Of a DNA stretch of 64,000 nucleotides, positions 50,654-59,417 are shown piece after piece. The notes under the pieces are model-generated. The model was given only the letters and a program-made list of their open reading frames with translations, searched no databases and was not told where the DNA came from. Numbering within the stretch: the stretch's first letter is position 1; every line of letters begins with the position of its first letter. The translations under genes were made by a program, and so were the position numbers. The stretch is from assembly GCF_016907955.1 (NCBI RefSeq), contig NZ_JAFBCX010000001.1:434001-498000 (forward strand), read 5' to 3'. Source of the stretch: Lentzea nigeriaca. Its GTDB lineage: Bacteria > Actinomycetota > Actinomycetes > Mycobacteriales > Pseudonocardiaceae.

Positions 50654-51394
50654 CTAGGCCCGGATGACGGGCACCTCCAACGCCTCCACGATTACGTTGT
50701 CCGCATCCGTGACCACCCCGGCGACCTCGCTGAACGGCAGCACCCCGAACCGGGACGCGGTGCCGATCTTCTCCGAGCTCGCCAACACGTACGTGTCCGC
50801 GGCCTGGTGGGCGAGCGCGCGCTTCATCGCCGCCTCGTCCGCGTCTCCTGTGGTCAGCCCTGCCTCGGGATGCACGCCCGTGACGCCGAGCAGGAACAGG
50901 TCGGCGTGCACGCCCCGCGCGGCCTCCACGGCGGCGGCACCACAGGCGACCATCGAGTGCTTGAACAGCCGGCCACCGATGACGTAGACGTCCACGTTCC
51001 GGTGTTCTTCCAACGCGCTGGCGATCGTCGGGCTGTGCGTGACGACCGTGGCTTCCAGGTCGAGCGGCAGCGCGCGCACCACGGCGAGGGTGGTCGTGCC
51101 GCCGTCGAGGATCACCGTGGCGCCGGGCTCGATCAACGCCGCTGCTGCTCGTGCGACGCGTTGTTTGCCGTCGACGGACACCTCCTGCCGTGTGGCGTAG
51201 TCGGCGATGGCGGGGGATACGGGCAGAGCGCCGCCGTACACGCGTTGGCAGAGGCCCGCCGCCGCGAGGTCGCGCAAGTCGCGGCGGATCGTGTCCTCGG
51301 AGATGCCGACTTCGGCGGCGAGGTCCTTGGCGACGATCCGGCCGTCGGTGCGCAGGCGGTCGAGCAGCAGGTCACGGCGTTGGGCAGCGAGCAT
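50654..51394 (-). CDS. DeoR-family regulator
   Basis: This 246-residue protein has the DeoR helix-turn-helix (AAQRRDLLLDRLRTDG, VGISEDTIRRDLRDL) and a sugar-phosphate sensor domain of the ISOCOT fold (ILDGGTTTLAVVRAL, SPTIASALEEH, YVIGGRLFKHSM). It normally responds to a phosphorylated sugar. ATG 51394 follows AGGAGAAA. It is divergent from the DUF4406 gene and probably regulates it. Confidence 0.9.
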   Translation of the reverse strand: MLAAQRRDLLLDRLRTDGRIVAKDLAAEVGISEDTIRRDLRDLAAAGLCQRVYGGALPVSPAIADYATRQEVSVDGKQRVARAAAALIEPGATVILDGGTTTLAVVRALPLDLEATVVTHSPTIASALEEHRNVDVYVIGGRLFKHSMVACGAAAVEAARGVHADLFLLGVTGVHPEAGLTTGDADEAAMKRALAHQAADTYVLASSEKIGTASRFGVLPFSEVAGVVTDADNVIVEALEVPVIRA

Positions 51395-51443
51395 GCACGT
51401 TTCTCCTTGTTTATGTCGAGTGTTGCACGTTATGGTCGCGAGC

Positions 51444-51806
51444 ATGATGATTCTGATCGCGGGGCCCTACCGATCGGGCACCGGGGACGATCCCGAACTG
51501 ATGGCGCGCAACCTCGAACGACTGGAAGAGGCCGCGTGGCCGATCTTCCGCAGTGGGCACGTGCCGATGATCGGCGAGTGGGTGGCGCTGCCGGTTCTGC
51601 GTGGTGCGGGCGGCAGTTCGCCGGTGGACCCGGTCGCCTCGGAGATCATGTACCCGACCGCGGAACGGTTGCTGGAGCACTGCGACGCGGTGCTGCGGCT
51701 GCCCGGGGAGTCGACCGGCGCGGACCAGGACGTGCGAATCGCCAGGGAACGCGGGTTGCCGGTGTACGACCGAGTGGAGGACATTCCGGGCTACCGTTCC
51801 GCCTGA
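51444..51806 (+). CDS. DUF4406 (nucleoside 2-deoxyribosyltransferase-like) protein
   Basis: This 120-residue protein opens MMILIAGPYRSG and has the Rossmann-like pattern of DUF4406, related to nucleoside deoxyribosyltransferases. CDAVLRLPGESTGADQD and ARERGLPVYD are the other family blocks. Enzyme activity is not known. ATG 51432 would add four residues; neither start has a strong ribosome site. The stop is overlapped by a CTG of a possible next frame (CTGA). Confidence 0.75.
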   Translation: MMILIAGPYRSGTGDDPELMARNLERLEEAAWPIFRSGHVPMIGEWVALPVLRGAGGSSPVDPVASEIMYPTAERLLEHCDAVLRLPGESTGADQDVRIARERGLPVYDRVEDIPGYRSA

Positions 51807-51986
51807 CGAATGGCACGCCCGGCAACCGTTCCCTCACCGGCGCGGACCACGCCGCTCAGGGTTGGAACATCGACGGCCCCACGAACCCTGCGGTGTCCGC
51901 CCTTCTGCGCAGCCTGGGCGGCCACGCCGATCACGGGGGAGTGGTCGGCGCAGTTCCGCGACCACGACTACGAACCGCCCTGCTGA
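51803..51986 (+). pseudogene. Frameshifted coding remnant after DUF4406
   Basis: Codons with strong GC3 bias encode SLTGADHAAQGWNIDGPTN and then AVSALLRSLGGHAD in one frame to about 51935. There the good coding signal moves by one base and continues as ITGEWSAQFRDHDYEPPC up to TGA 51984-51986. The run of G at the shift (GGGGGA) is a likely slip site. No ATG or GTG start exists; a CTG at 51803 overlaps the previous stop. I do not recognise the family. Confidence 0.4.
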
Positions 51987-51991
51987 TGGCC

Positions 51992-52597
51992 TCAGCCGCG
52001 GGCGGCGGCCACGAACTCGCGCATCCTGCCGTGATCCTTGACACCACGGCTCGACTCGATGCCGCTCGACACGTCGACGCCCCACGGCGCGGCCACGCTG
52101 ATCGCCCCGGCGACGGTGTCCGGCGCCAGCCCGCCCGCCAGCACCCACTTGCCGGTGGGCCGGTTGTCCTCGAGCCGCGTGATGTCCCACTGCTCGCCCG
52201 ACCCCGCGACGGGCGAGTCGATCAGCAGCAGCTCCTCGCCGAACGCGCCGGTGCGCACGTCGGTGTCCGGGCCCAGCGCGGTGGCCCTGACGAGCTGGAA
52301 CGGCTGCCCGGCCAGCTCGTCGAAAGCTTCCTTCGGGTAGTCGCCGTGCAGCTGCAGCGCCGCAACCCCGGTCTTGAGCGCCATCTCGCCGGCTTCGGCG
52401 GCCGTGATGCCGCGCACGACGGCGACGGTGAGGACGTGCTCCGGAACCTCCGCGACGAGCCTGCGCGCCAGGTCGACGTCGACCTGACGGGGGCTGGTGG
52501 TCAGCACGAAACCTACGGCGTCGGCACCGGCTTCGACCGCCACGGCGACATCGGACTCGCTGCGCAGACCGCAGAGCTTCACGAACACATCCCGCAT
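51992..52597 (-). CDS. trpF: Phosphoribosylanthranilate isomerase
   Basis: This 201-residue TIM barrel has the TrpF catalytic Cys in VKLCGLRS and Asp in LLIDSP, and the phosphate-binding end GLAPDTVAGAI and GVDVSSGIES. It converts phosphoribosyl anthranilate in tryptophan synthesis. No other trp genes are nearby, which is usual for actinomycetes where trpF is often apart or replaced by priA. A second, locus-specific role is possible but not shown. Confidence 0.92.
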   Translation of the reverse strand: MRDVFVKLCGLRSESDVAVAVEAGADAVGFVLTTSPRQVDVDLARRLVAEVPEHVLTVAVVRGITAAEAGEMALKTGVAALQLHGDYPKEAFDELAGQPFQLVRATALGPDTDVRTGAFGEELLLIDSPVAGSGEQWDITRLEDNRPTGKWVLAGGLAPDTVAGAISVAAPWGVDVSSGIESSRGVKDHGRMREFVAAARG

Positions 52598-52629
52598 CCT
52601 ATGCCGCGCGGCTGGATCCCTCGCTGCAG

Positions 52630-52746
52630 GTGAACCTGGTGTGGGCCGGCCCCGGCCGGGTCGATCGCGAGGAGATCCCCGCGGTGCGGGAGGAGATCGC
52701 GTCGTTGATGCGAGATGTCGACACGGTCGGCAAGTTGGTCGAATGA
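52630..52746 (+). CDS. Possible 38-residue small protein or gene remnant
   Basis: A short frame with strong coding bias ends in TGA at 52744. From GTG 52630 it would encode NLVWAGPGRVDREEIPAVRE and end in DTVGKLVE. The coding-like signal begins about 40 bp further upstream without a start, so it could be the 3' end of a lost gene. No family recognised. The surrounding space 52598-52930 shows nothing else. Confidence 0.3.
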   Translation: MNLVWAGPGRVDREEIPAVREEIASLMRDVDTVGKLVE

Positions 52747-52930
52747 CCGGGCGTCGGAGGCGGGAGCACCGGTACGACGCCCGATGCCTCGGCGAGGATC
52801 TCGACCTCCGGATGTCGCAGAAGTTCCCTCATACCAAGGAAGACAGGAGACAGCGGCGATCTGCGGCAACCTCGCGGGAACGATCTTCGCGCCACCCGCG
52901 TCCAAGGTTTCCCCGTTGAGAGGAAAACCG

Positions 52931-53728
52931 TTGTACGACGAAGCGTGGCCCGAGTCGGTGGCAGGGTGGGAGCTCGCCCGCCACGGCCACCACGAGAACT
53001 ACCGCAAGCGCATGGCCAACGGCATCACCGTCTTCGCGAGATGGGACGGCCGTGAGCGCAGCGGCGAGGTCGAGGCCCGCGTCGATCCCACCGGCATCGG
53101 CCGCACGCTCACCAGCAGCCGCAAGGTGTTCCGCGACAAGGACGACTTCTGGACCGCCGCCCGCCTCGTCGTGGACATGGCCGCGAACCTGCCGTCGATG
53201 CGCATGGGCAACGAAAGCCCGGCGGACTCCGTGCTGTTCGGCGAGGTGGCCGGTCACGTCGAGGCGATCCCCGGCTCCAACGGGGTCCCGGAGGCCGAGT
53301 TGACGTTCACGCTGACCGACGGCCGTTCGGTCACGCTCGTCATGAGCGAAGAGCAGGCGGACGCGATGACGTCGAGCATCTACTCGCTCGGCAAGCACGT
53401 CTGGTCGGAGTACGAGGACGACGATGAGGACGACGACACCTACGACCCTGAGGACGTCGAGGTGCCGGATGTCAGCGAGGTCGACGCGGGCCCGGACACC
53501 GGCCACGAGCTGATAACCGTGCTGGAGGAGCGGTTCGGCGTCACCGAGGACTACCTGATGGCGCACATCGACTGGTCAGCGGTGATCGTCGTCGGCGAGC
53601 CCGCGGTCAGCACGCTCCTCGACCGCGCGGACGAGCTGACCGCTGCCATCGCGCCACGCTGGTATCCGAGTGCGGTGGAACGGCCCGGTGAGATCTGGAT
53701 CGGGCTGCACCGGGTGTTCACGAACTGA
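52931..53728 (+). CDS. Hypothetical acidic cytoplasmic protein
   Basis: This protein of about 265 residues starts at TTG 52931, 6 bp after GAGAGGA; the open frame upstream is not protein-like. The middle has a very acidic linker (EYEDDDEDDDTYD) between an N-terminal domain (TSSRKVFRDKDDFWTAARLV) and a C-terminal domain (EERFGVTEDYLMAHIDW). No signal peptide, membrane helix or family that I recognise. It stands alone. Confidence 0.7.
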   Translation: MYDEAWPESVAGWELARHGHHENYRKRMANGITVFARWDGRERSGEVEARVDPTGIGRTLTSSRKVFRDKDDFWTAARLVVDMAANLPSMRMGNESPADSVLFGEVAGHVEAIPGSNGVPEAELTFTLTDGRSVTLVMSEEQADAMTSSIYSLGKHVWSEYEDDDEDDDTYDPEDVEVPDVSEVDAGPDTGHELITVLEERFGVTEDYLMAHIDWSAVIVVGEPAVSTLLDRADELTAAIAPRWYPSAVERPGEIWIGLHRVFTN

Positions 53729-53820
53729 CCTGTCTCGATCGATCAACGGCAGCTCTATGGAACCGAAGCGGTCGACGTTTGACTTCGGACAGGTCAACCT
53801 GCCGGCGCCGGGGGTGTTGT

Positions 53821-53849
53821 GGCCCTGGTGGCTGGCCGCCACCAGGGCC
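53821..53849. terminator. Bidirectional terminator hairpin
   Basis: GGCCCTGGTGG (53821-53831) pairs perfectly with CCACCAGGGCC (53839-53849) between the convergent stops of the hypothetical gene and the DUF4360 gene. Confidence 0.7.
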
Positions 53850-53865
53850 CCGGAAAGGGAGGCGG

Positions 53866-54456
53866 TCAGCAGCGCCTGACCCGCACCAGCCCGCGGCTCG
53901 ACTCCACGATCGCGAAGTTCAGCCGCTCCTGGTCCGCCGACCCGAGCGTCACGCGCACCTCGGCGTTGACGTTGATGTTGCGCGGTGATCCGCACGGCGA
54001 CCACTGGGTCTCCGCCGCGCTCGGGCGGTAGTAGGTCTGCCAGTCGTCGCTGAACGGGCCGGTGAACGGGTGGTTCACCGCGGCGGTGGGCGACGTGCCC
54101 TGCAGATAGGTGCTGACCCGATTGAGGGCCGTCGCGCCTTCCTGCAGGTGTGTGTAGCCCTGGTACGTGGCGCGCGCCAGGCCGTAGGTGTAGCCCTCCG
54201 GCACGGACACGCGGATGTTGATCTGGCAGTTCTTGCGCATGTCGGTCGGTGCCGAGCCGCCTCCCGCCCGCGCGAGGAATGTGTGGTAGCCGATCGTGAA
54301 GGTTCTGTCGGAGGTCTGCACGTCGGCGTCACCGGCGGGACAGCCGGATCCGTTGACGGTCACGACCTCGAGGGTGGCCGTGGGTTCTTCCTCCGCCGCG
54401 TCCGCCGGTGCGAGGACGGACAGAGCTACGAGTGCTGCCGCTGCCGTGTTCAGCAT
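53866..54456 (-). CDS. Secreted DUF4360 protein
   Basis: The 196-residue precursor has a short signal peptide (TAAAALVALSVLAPADA) and a beta-rich secreted domain with NGSGCPAGDADV, KNCQINIRVSVPEGYTYGLA and a C-terminal Cys in VRVRRC. Four cysteines probably form two disulfides. DUF4360 proteins are secreted by fungi and actinomycetes; function unknown. Confidence 0.85.
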   Translation of the reverse strand: MLNTAAAALVALSVLAPADAAEEEPTATLEVVTVNGSGCPAGDADVQTSDRTFTIGYHTFLARAGGGSAPTDMRKNCQINIRVSVPEGYTYGLARATYQGYTHLQEGATALNRVSTYLQGTSPTAAVNHPFTGPFSDDWQTYYRPSAAETQWSPCGSPRNINVNAEVRVTLGSADQERLNFAIVESSRGLVRVRRC

Positions 54457-54527
54457 GAGGAACCTCTCCAGGGTGTCCGTGGCGGCGGCCTTCGACGGTA
54501 GCCGCGATCCACCTGACGTTTCCCTGA

Positions 54528-54563
54528 CGATTCACAGCGGCGATTCACAGCGGCGATTCACGG
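54528..54563. repeat. 13-bp tandem repeat over a stop codon
   Basis: CGATTCACAGCGG occurs at 54528 and 54541 and as a 10-bp partial at 54554. The partial copy contains the stop of the class II amidotransferase gene (minus strand). As 13 is not a multiple of 3, the copies place TGA in all three minus-strand frames. Confidence 0.7.
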
Positions 54564-55382
54564 CTTGAACGGCAGCAGTTCCTCCTCGACTCCGGGCCGC
54601 ACGACGACGCACGTGGACTCCGGCACCTCCTGCCAGGCACCGACCAGGTCGGCCAGCGGTTCGGACACGATCAGCCGCGAGTCGTCGGCCACGTTCTGCA
54701 GCGCGGGGTTGTCCGGGTACTGGCGCCGCAACGTCGACACGTCGGTGCTGTGGAACAACGTCCGCGACTTGCCGCGGCTCGAATACCGGAACGCCCAGGT
54801 CGTCGAGCCGTCCGTGGTCGCGACGGTCATCTGGATCGGGTACTCGACGCCCGCGCGCCTGCCGACCTCCTCGACGAACTCGACCATGCGCGCCATGGCG
54901 CCGGGCGGGTCCTGGGAAAGCCCGAAGCTCACCGCGAGGTAGAACATGATCTCGGAGTCCGTCGAGCCCTCGATCAGCGGGAACAGCGCGGGATCGATCG
55001 CCAGCGTCAGCTCGCGGCGCACCAGCGGGAACTTCGCGATCAGCCCGTTGTGCATCCACAACCAGTTCTTGTGCCGGAACGGGTGGCAGTTCGACCGCTG
55101 CACCGCGCCGCCGGTCGACGCCCGCACGTGCGCGAAGACCCGGTCGACGGTGATCTGCGCAGACAGCTCGCGCAGGTTGCGGTCGTTCCACGCGGGTTCG
55201 GTGCTCAGGAACAGACCGGGCGTGCTCGTGCTGCCGTACCAGCCGATGCCGAAGCCGTCCCCGTTCACCGCCGTCGCGCCCAGCTTGGCGTGCTTCGACT
55301 GCATGACCAGCGAGTTCTCCGGCGCGTAGAGCAGTTCCTCCAACAGCACCGGCGAACCGGAATACGCGAGCCACCGGCACAT
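54558..55382 (-). CDS. Class II glutamine amidotransferase (YafJ/EgtC-like)
   Basis: This 274-residue protein starts MCRWLAYSG, so Cys2 becomes the N-terminal nucleophile after Met removal. HVRASTGGAVQRSNCHPF, WMHNGLIA and GSTDSEIMFYL are the family blocks. It is close to YafJ-type hydrolases and to EgtC of ergothioneine synthesis; no other egt genes are in the window, so the substrate is open. Start ATG 55382 is fixed by the Cys2. Confidence 0.88.
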   Translation of the reverse strand: MCRWLAYSGSPVLLEELLYAPENSLVMQSKHAKLGATAVNGDGFGIGWYGSTSTPGLFLSTEPAWNDRNLRELSAQITVDRVFAHVRASTGGAVQRSNCHPFRHKNWLWMHNGLIAKFPLVRRELTLAIDPALFPLIEGSTDSEIMFYLAVSFGLSQDPPGAMARMVEFVEEVGRRAGVEYPIQMTVATTDGSTTWAFRYSSRGKSRTLFHSTDVSTLRRQYPDNPALQNVADDSRLIVSEPLADLVGAWQEVPESTCVVVRPGVEEELLPFKP

Positions 55383-55470
55383 GACGACCTCCCTTTGCCC
55401 AGCGACTACATGGGAACACGGTCCGTCCGGGAAAGGCGACGTTTGCGGCGGCGCGCCCTCCTCGGGCAGC

Positions 55471-55800
55471 ATGCAGAGCGTGACGGTTCCTCCCGGCGTG
55501 CGACCACCGGCCTACTCGCAGCACTTCGAGACGATCGAGACGCGCGTGCCGGCCGAGCGGATCGAGTCGGCCGAGCCCCCTGCGGACCGCGCCGACATCG
55601 CCGTGATCGGCCCGATCGCGGCGCTCGTGCTCGCGCTGACGATCTCCACGCTGGTCCTGGAGCACCCGGCCGCGCGCACCGTGGCCGCGGCGCTCGCGAC
55701 GCTCGGCCTGATCGTCGCCGTCACGCTGATGCTGCTGGCCAAGCGCCCGGAGCGGGGGCGGCACGTGGCGCGCCACGGCACCGAACGCCGGCCGGAGTAG
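55471..55800 (+). CDS. Small membrane protein
   Basis: This protein of about 109 residues has a Pro-rich N-terminal part and two membrane helices (DIAVIGPIAALVLALTISTLV and VAAALATLGLIVAVTLMLLA) with a basic C-terminal tail. It is divergent from the amidotransferase gene. Start ATG 55471 or GTG 55480. Family not recognised. Confidence 0.6.
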   Translation: MQSVTVPPGVRPPAYSQHFETIETRVPAERIESAEPPADRADIAVIGPIAALVLALTISTLVLEHPAARTVAAALATLGLIVAVTLMLLAKRPERGRHVARHGTERRPE

Positions 55801-55945
55801 CTCGCGCGAGGCCTGCTCGGGCGTACTTCTAGTCCAGGTCACCGCTCGGCGCGTTGCCGAGTTGGTGGCTGCGGTGCGGAGGATCGCTGAACGTCTACAC
55901 GGGACCACGCCGATTCGGCCGCGTCGCGCTGGTCGTCTTCGGGGA

Positions 55946-55966
55946 ATCAACTGACAACCAGTTGAT
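55946..55966. promoter_or_regulatory. Operator-like inverted repeat upstream of the beta-lactamase
   Basis: ATCAACTG (55946-55953) and CAGTTGAT (55959-55966) are perfect arms around ACAAC, about 50 bp upstream of the beta-lactamase start. The rest of 55801-56017 shows no gene. Confidence 0.55.
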
Positions 55967-56017
55967 CTCCCGCGCGTCCTGACTTGTGGAGAGGTTTCAC
56001 AAGAAGGGGGCAGGACG

Positions 56018-56896
56018 TTGGTTGTTGACCGTCGCTCGGTTCTGGCACTGGGCGCGGGTGCCGCGCTGGCCGTTGCGGTGCCCGCGCAGGCACAGGCGTC
56101 GTCGATCAGCGGCAAGTTGCGTGACCTGGAACAGCAGCACGCCGCACGTCTGGGCGTGTTCGCCACCGACACGGGCACCGGCCGCACGGTGCTGCACCGG
56201 GCGGACGAGCTGTTCCCGATGTGCTCGACCTTCAAGACCCTCGCGGCCGCGGCGATCCTGCGGCGCGACCACGACGGTTCGTTGCTGGGCAAGGTGATCC
56301 GCTACACGCAGGACGACGTCACCAAGTCCGGCTACGGCCCGATCACCGGCAAGCCCGAGAACCTCGCGAACGGCATGACCGTCTCGGCCCTGTGCGAGGC
56401 GACCATCACCTTCAGCGACAACTGCGCCGCCAACCTGCTGCTGCGCGAACTCGGCGGCCCCACGGTCATCAGCCGCTTCTGCCGCTCGATCGGCGACCCG
56501 GTGACGCGCCTCGACCGCTGGGAACCGGAGCTGAACTCGGCGGAGCCGGGCCGAACCACCGACACGACCTCACCGCGCGCCATCGGCCAGAGCTATGCCC
56601 GCCTCACGCTGGGCCACGCCCTCAACCGCACCGACGCCGACCAGCTGACGAAGTGGCTGCTGGCCAACACGACCGGCCCGAACCGCATCCGTGCCGGGCT
56701 GCCCTCGGCCTGGCGCTGGGGCGACAAGACCGGCACCGGCAAGTACGGCACCACCAACGACGTCGGCATCGCGTTCCCGCCCGGCCGCGCGCCGATCGTG
56801 ATCGCGGTGCTGTCGACCAAGGCGGTGCAGGACGCCACGGCCGACGAGCCGCTGCTGGCCAAGACCGCGGAGCTGGTGGCCGGGGCGTTCCACTGA
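56018..56896 (+). CDS. Class A beta-lactamase
   Basis: This 292-residue precursor has a Tat-type signal (DRRSVLALGAGAALAVAVPA with the twin Arg) and all class A motifs: STFK (in MCSTFKTLAA), SDN (in TFSDNCAAN), EPELN with the general-base Glu, and KTG (in WGDKTGTGKYG). It should hydrolyse beta-lactams outside the cell. The TTG start at 56018 follows GGGGGCAGGA. An inverted repeat lies upstream, so it may be inducible; no BlaI or AmpR gene is adjacent. Confidence 0.94.
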   Translation: MVVDRRSVLALGAGAALAVAVPAQAQASSISGKLRDLEQQHAARLGVFATDTGTGRTVLHRADELFPMCSTFKTLAAAAILRRDHDGSLLGKVIRYTQDDVTKSGYGPITGKPENLANGMTVSALCEATITFSDNCAANLLLRELGGPTVISRFCRSIGDPVTRLDRWEPELNSAEPGRTTDTTSPRAIGQSYARLTLGHALNRTDADQLTKWLLANTTGPNRIRAGLPSAWRWGDKTGTGKYGTTNDVGIAFPPGRAPIVIAVLSTKAVQDATADEPLLAKTAELVAGAFH

Positions 56897-56898
56897 TC

Positions 56899-57336
56899 GT
56901 GCGGATCAGCCGCCTTGCGGAAGCCGATCGCGCGGACTGGCGTCAGCTGGTCCGCGCGTTCCACAACCACTTCAACGGCGAACTGGCCGATGACGTCTAC
57001 GACCAGACCTGGCTGCGGCTGCTCGACGGCGCCGAGATCCGCGGGATCGCCGCCCGGCTGGACGGCAGGATCGTCGGCTTCGCGCACTACTACTTCCACA
57101 CCAGCGTCTGGTCCGCCGGCGACTCCCGCTGCTACCTCCAGGACCTGTTCGTCGATCCGGAAACCCGGCGGCGAGGCATCGCGCGTGCGCTGATCGACTG
57201 GGTCGCGAGCGATGCCCGGCAGCACGGCGCCACGCGACTCCATTGGCACACAACGGAAGACAACACCACCGCACGGGCGCTCTACGACAAGCTGACCACG
57301 TACAAGGGCTACATCGCCTACGGCTGGAAGCTCTGA
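56899..57336 (+). CDS. GNAT-family N-acetyltransferase
   Basis: This 145-residue protein has the GNAT core: FAHYYFH, YLQDLFVDPETRRRGIARAL with the acetyl-CoA loop RRRGIA, and WHTTEDNTTARALYDKL. Start GTG 56899 is 2 bp after the beta-lactamase stop, so the two are probably one transcript. The longer open frame upstream is out of frame with the lactamase and not real. Substrate unknown. Confidence 0.88.
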   Translation: MRISRLAEADRADWRQLVRAFHNHFNGELADDVYDQTWLRLLDGAEIRGIAARLDGRIVGFAHYYFHTSVWSAGDSRCYLQDLFVDPETRRRGIARALIDWVASDARQHGATRLHWHTTEDNTTARALYDKLTTYKGYIAYGWKL

Positions 57337-57377
57337 ATCCCCGGCAGAACGGCTCCTCATCTGGTCAGATGGGCGGC

Positions 57378-59417
57378 ATGAGCACCTGGGGGAGATCACT
57401 CGTGCTCGCGTTCGCGCTGCTCGCCACCCTTGTGGCCCCAGCGCACGCGAGCAACCGAATCAGCGTGTCGGCGGCGGAGGTCACGCTCGCACCCGGCGAG
57501 AACGCGGCCTCTGTCGGCGTCAGCTGGTCCACCGACGGCAACCAGGCCGTCCAGATCTGGATCCGCGAGACAGGCAAGGCCGCCAAGCTGTGGCGGCAGG
57601 AGGTCAACGGCAGCGCCACCTGGCCGTACCTCCGCACCGACACCACCACGACGTTCGAGCTGCGCGGCGGGCCGAACTTCGCGACCTTGCTGGGCACCGC
57701 GAGCAGCACGGGACGACCGCCGGGCCGGTTGAGCGCCGACCGCACCCACCTCGCGCTCGCACCGGGCGCGACCGGCACGATCGACCTGGCGTGGGCCACG
57801 GCGCTGGGCGACGCGCAGGTGTGGGTGTCGCACAACGGAAGCCCACAGAAGCTGTACGCGCAGGGGCCGTCCGGGAAGGGCCGGATCACCTGGATCAGCC
57901 GCGGCACCACCGTGTTCACGCTCTGGGCCGGCGTCAAACAGGACCACCTGCTCGACACCCTCGTCGTCACCGCGGACTCCGGCGCGACGGTCTCGTTCGA
58001 CCGTCCCGTGGTCAGCCGGAACGAGACCGCCACGGTGCGCTGGACCGGCGGCGAGGCGCGGCTCGTCAACGACGACGGCACCGAGACCGTGCTGAGCGGC
58101 GGGTCGGCCGCGATCAGCACGCAGGGCGCGGATCGCAAGGTCGTGCGGATCTACGAGGGCAGCCAGGTCGTCACGCACGCGAGCGTCACGATCCTGCGGG
58201 ACGGGCGGGGCTGGGCGGGCTTCAACTACCTGCCGGAGCACGAGAAGCGGTACCAGGAGTACCTCGACGACGCGGTGTGGCCGCAGGTGCGCGACCAGGT
58301 GGCGCACGACTTCGACGTGATCGCCGCCACCGGCGGCACCGTCGCGAGGATCGTGCTGTGGCCCGAGAAGACCACGGACACGCAGCCCCGCAACCTCGCC
58401 GACCTCGCCGGTATCGCTGAGCAGCGCGGCGTCCGGCTCGTCATCGCGTTCGCCAACAGCTGGCTCACGAACCCGAACTGGGACGACAACGGCCCCACGA
58501 AGTGGGCCGAGTTCGCGGTCTCCGGCGCGACCTGGATGAACACCTTCATCACCGCTCTCGAACCGACCGACGCGGTCCTGTACTACGACCTGCAGAACGA
58601 GACGTCCGGCGTGCGCGGGAACCAGCCGAACCTCCAGAGTGCCTACCTGGCAATGGTGTACGACCGCACGGCGGCGCCGAGGGGCAAGCGCGGCGTCTCG
58701 GTGATGCACGCGGCGGTGGACGGTCCGGAGCTCGCCGCCGCGCTCGTGGGCAAGCCGATGGACTTCGTCGACGTCCACGGCTACACCAGTCTCGACGTGC
58801 TCGACGGTGCGGTGCGCGGCCTGCGGGAGAAGTTCCCGGTCAGCACGGTGATCGTCGGCGAGATCGGGCAGAGCGCGCCGAACGAGCAGGCGGAGCGCGA
58901 CCAGGCCGACTACACCAGCAAGACGCTCGACAGCGTGCAGGTGCCGCTCACCATGGCCTGGGAGCTCTACGACGACCCGCGCACGCCACCGCATCCGAAC
59001 AGCATCGCTTTCGGTTACCTCGCCAGGGATCGCGCGAAGCCGGGTTACGGCGTGCTGTGCTCGCGCTGGAGTCTCGTGTCCGACTGCGGCACCCTCCGCG
59101 AGGCCGCCGCTGCGCAGCCGACAACCTTGGAGGTGAGCGCGAACGTCCTGGCACGGCCCGGAATCCTCACGTCCAACGCGGTCCTGCGCGGCGACGGCAC
59201 AGTCCGGCTCGTGATCACCGAGCTGAACGAGGCAGGCGCCGAGGTGGCCACCACGCTGACCGAACCGGTCGCCGTCGGCAGTGAAGGCCTGAACTACTTG
59301 CGGCACAAGCAATCCGACGTGCGGCTGCGCGACGAGACCAAGAACGTGCGCATCACCGTTCGCGCAGAGGGGGCGACGCGCCTGCGGGTGGACGCGCTGA
59401 CCGCGAGCATCAGGTGA
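57378..59417 (+). CDS. Secreted glycoside hydrolase (TIM-barrel, GH5-like) with N-terminal beta domains
   Basis: The 679-residue precursor has a signal peptide (LVLAFALLATLVAPAHA), about 270 residues of repeated Ig-like beta domains (for example SVSAAEVTLAPGENAASVG, ADRTHLALAPGATGTIDLAW), and a catalytic barrel with the acid/base in YYDLQNETS and the nucleophile in VIVGEIGQSAP. This Glu pair marks clan GH-A. Substrate is not evident. ATG 57378 is preferred to ATG 57369. Confidence 0.82.
   Translation: MSTWGRSLVLAFALLATLVAPAHASNRISVSAAEVTLAPGENAASVGVSWSTDGNQAVQIWIRETGKAAKLWRQEVNGSATWPYLRTDTTTTFELRGGPNFATLLGTASSTGRPPGRLSADRTHLALAPGATGTIDLAWATALGDAQVWVSHNGSPQKLYAQGPSGKGRITWISRGTTVFTLWAGVKQDHLLDTLVVTADSGATVSFDRPVVSRNETATVRWTGGEARLVNDDGTETVLSGGSAAISTQGADRKVVRIYEGSQVVTHASVTILRDGRGWAGFNYLPEHEKRYQEYLDDAVWPQVRDQVAHDFDVIAATGGTVARIVLWPEKTTDTQPRNLADLAGIAEQRGVRLVIAFANSWLTNPNWDDNGPTKWAEFAVSGATWMNTFITALEPTDAVLYYDLQNETSGVRGNQPNLQSAYLAMVYDRTAAPRGKRGVSVMHAAVDGPELAAALVGKPMDFVDVHGYTSLDVLDGAVRGLREKFPVSTVIVGEIGQSAPNEQAERDQADYTSKTLDSVQVPLTMAWELYDDPRTPPHPNSIAFGYLARDRAKPGYGVLCSRWSLVSDCGTLREAAAAQPTTLEVSANVLARPGILTSNAVLRGDGTVRLVITELNEAGAEVATTLTEPVAVGSEGLNYLRHKQSDVRLRDETKNVRITVRAEGATRLRVDALTASIR

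Noticed and set aside
49961..52633. 890-residue plus-strand open frame
   Set aside because: It runs antisense to the P450, DeoR and trpF genes, which have strong family motifs; only a short part near 50480 looks coding.
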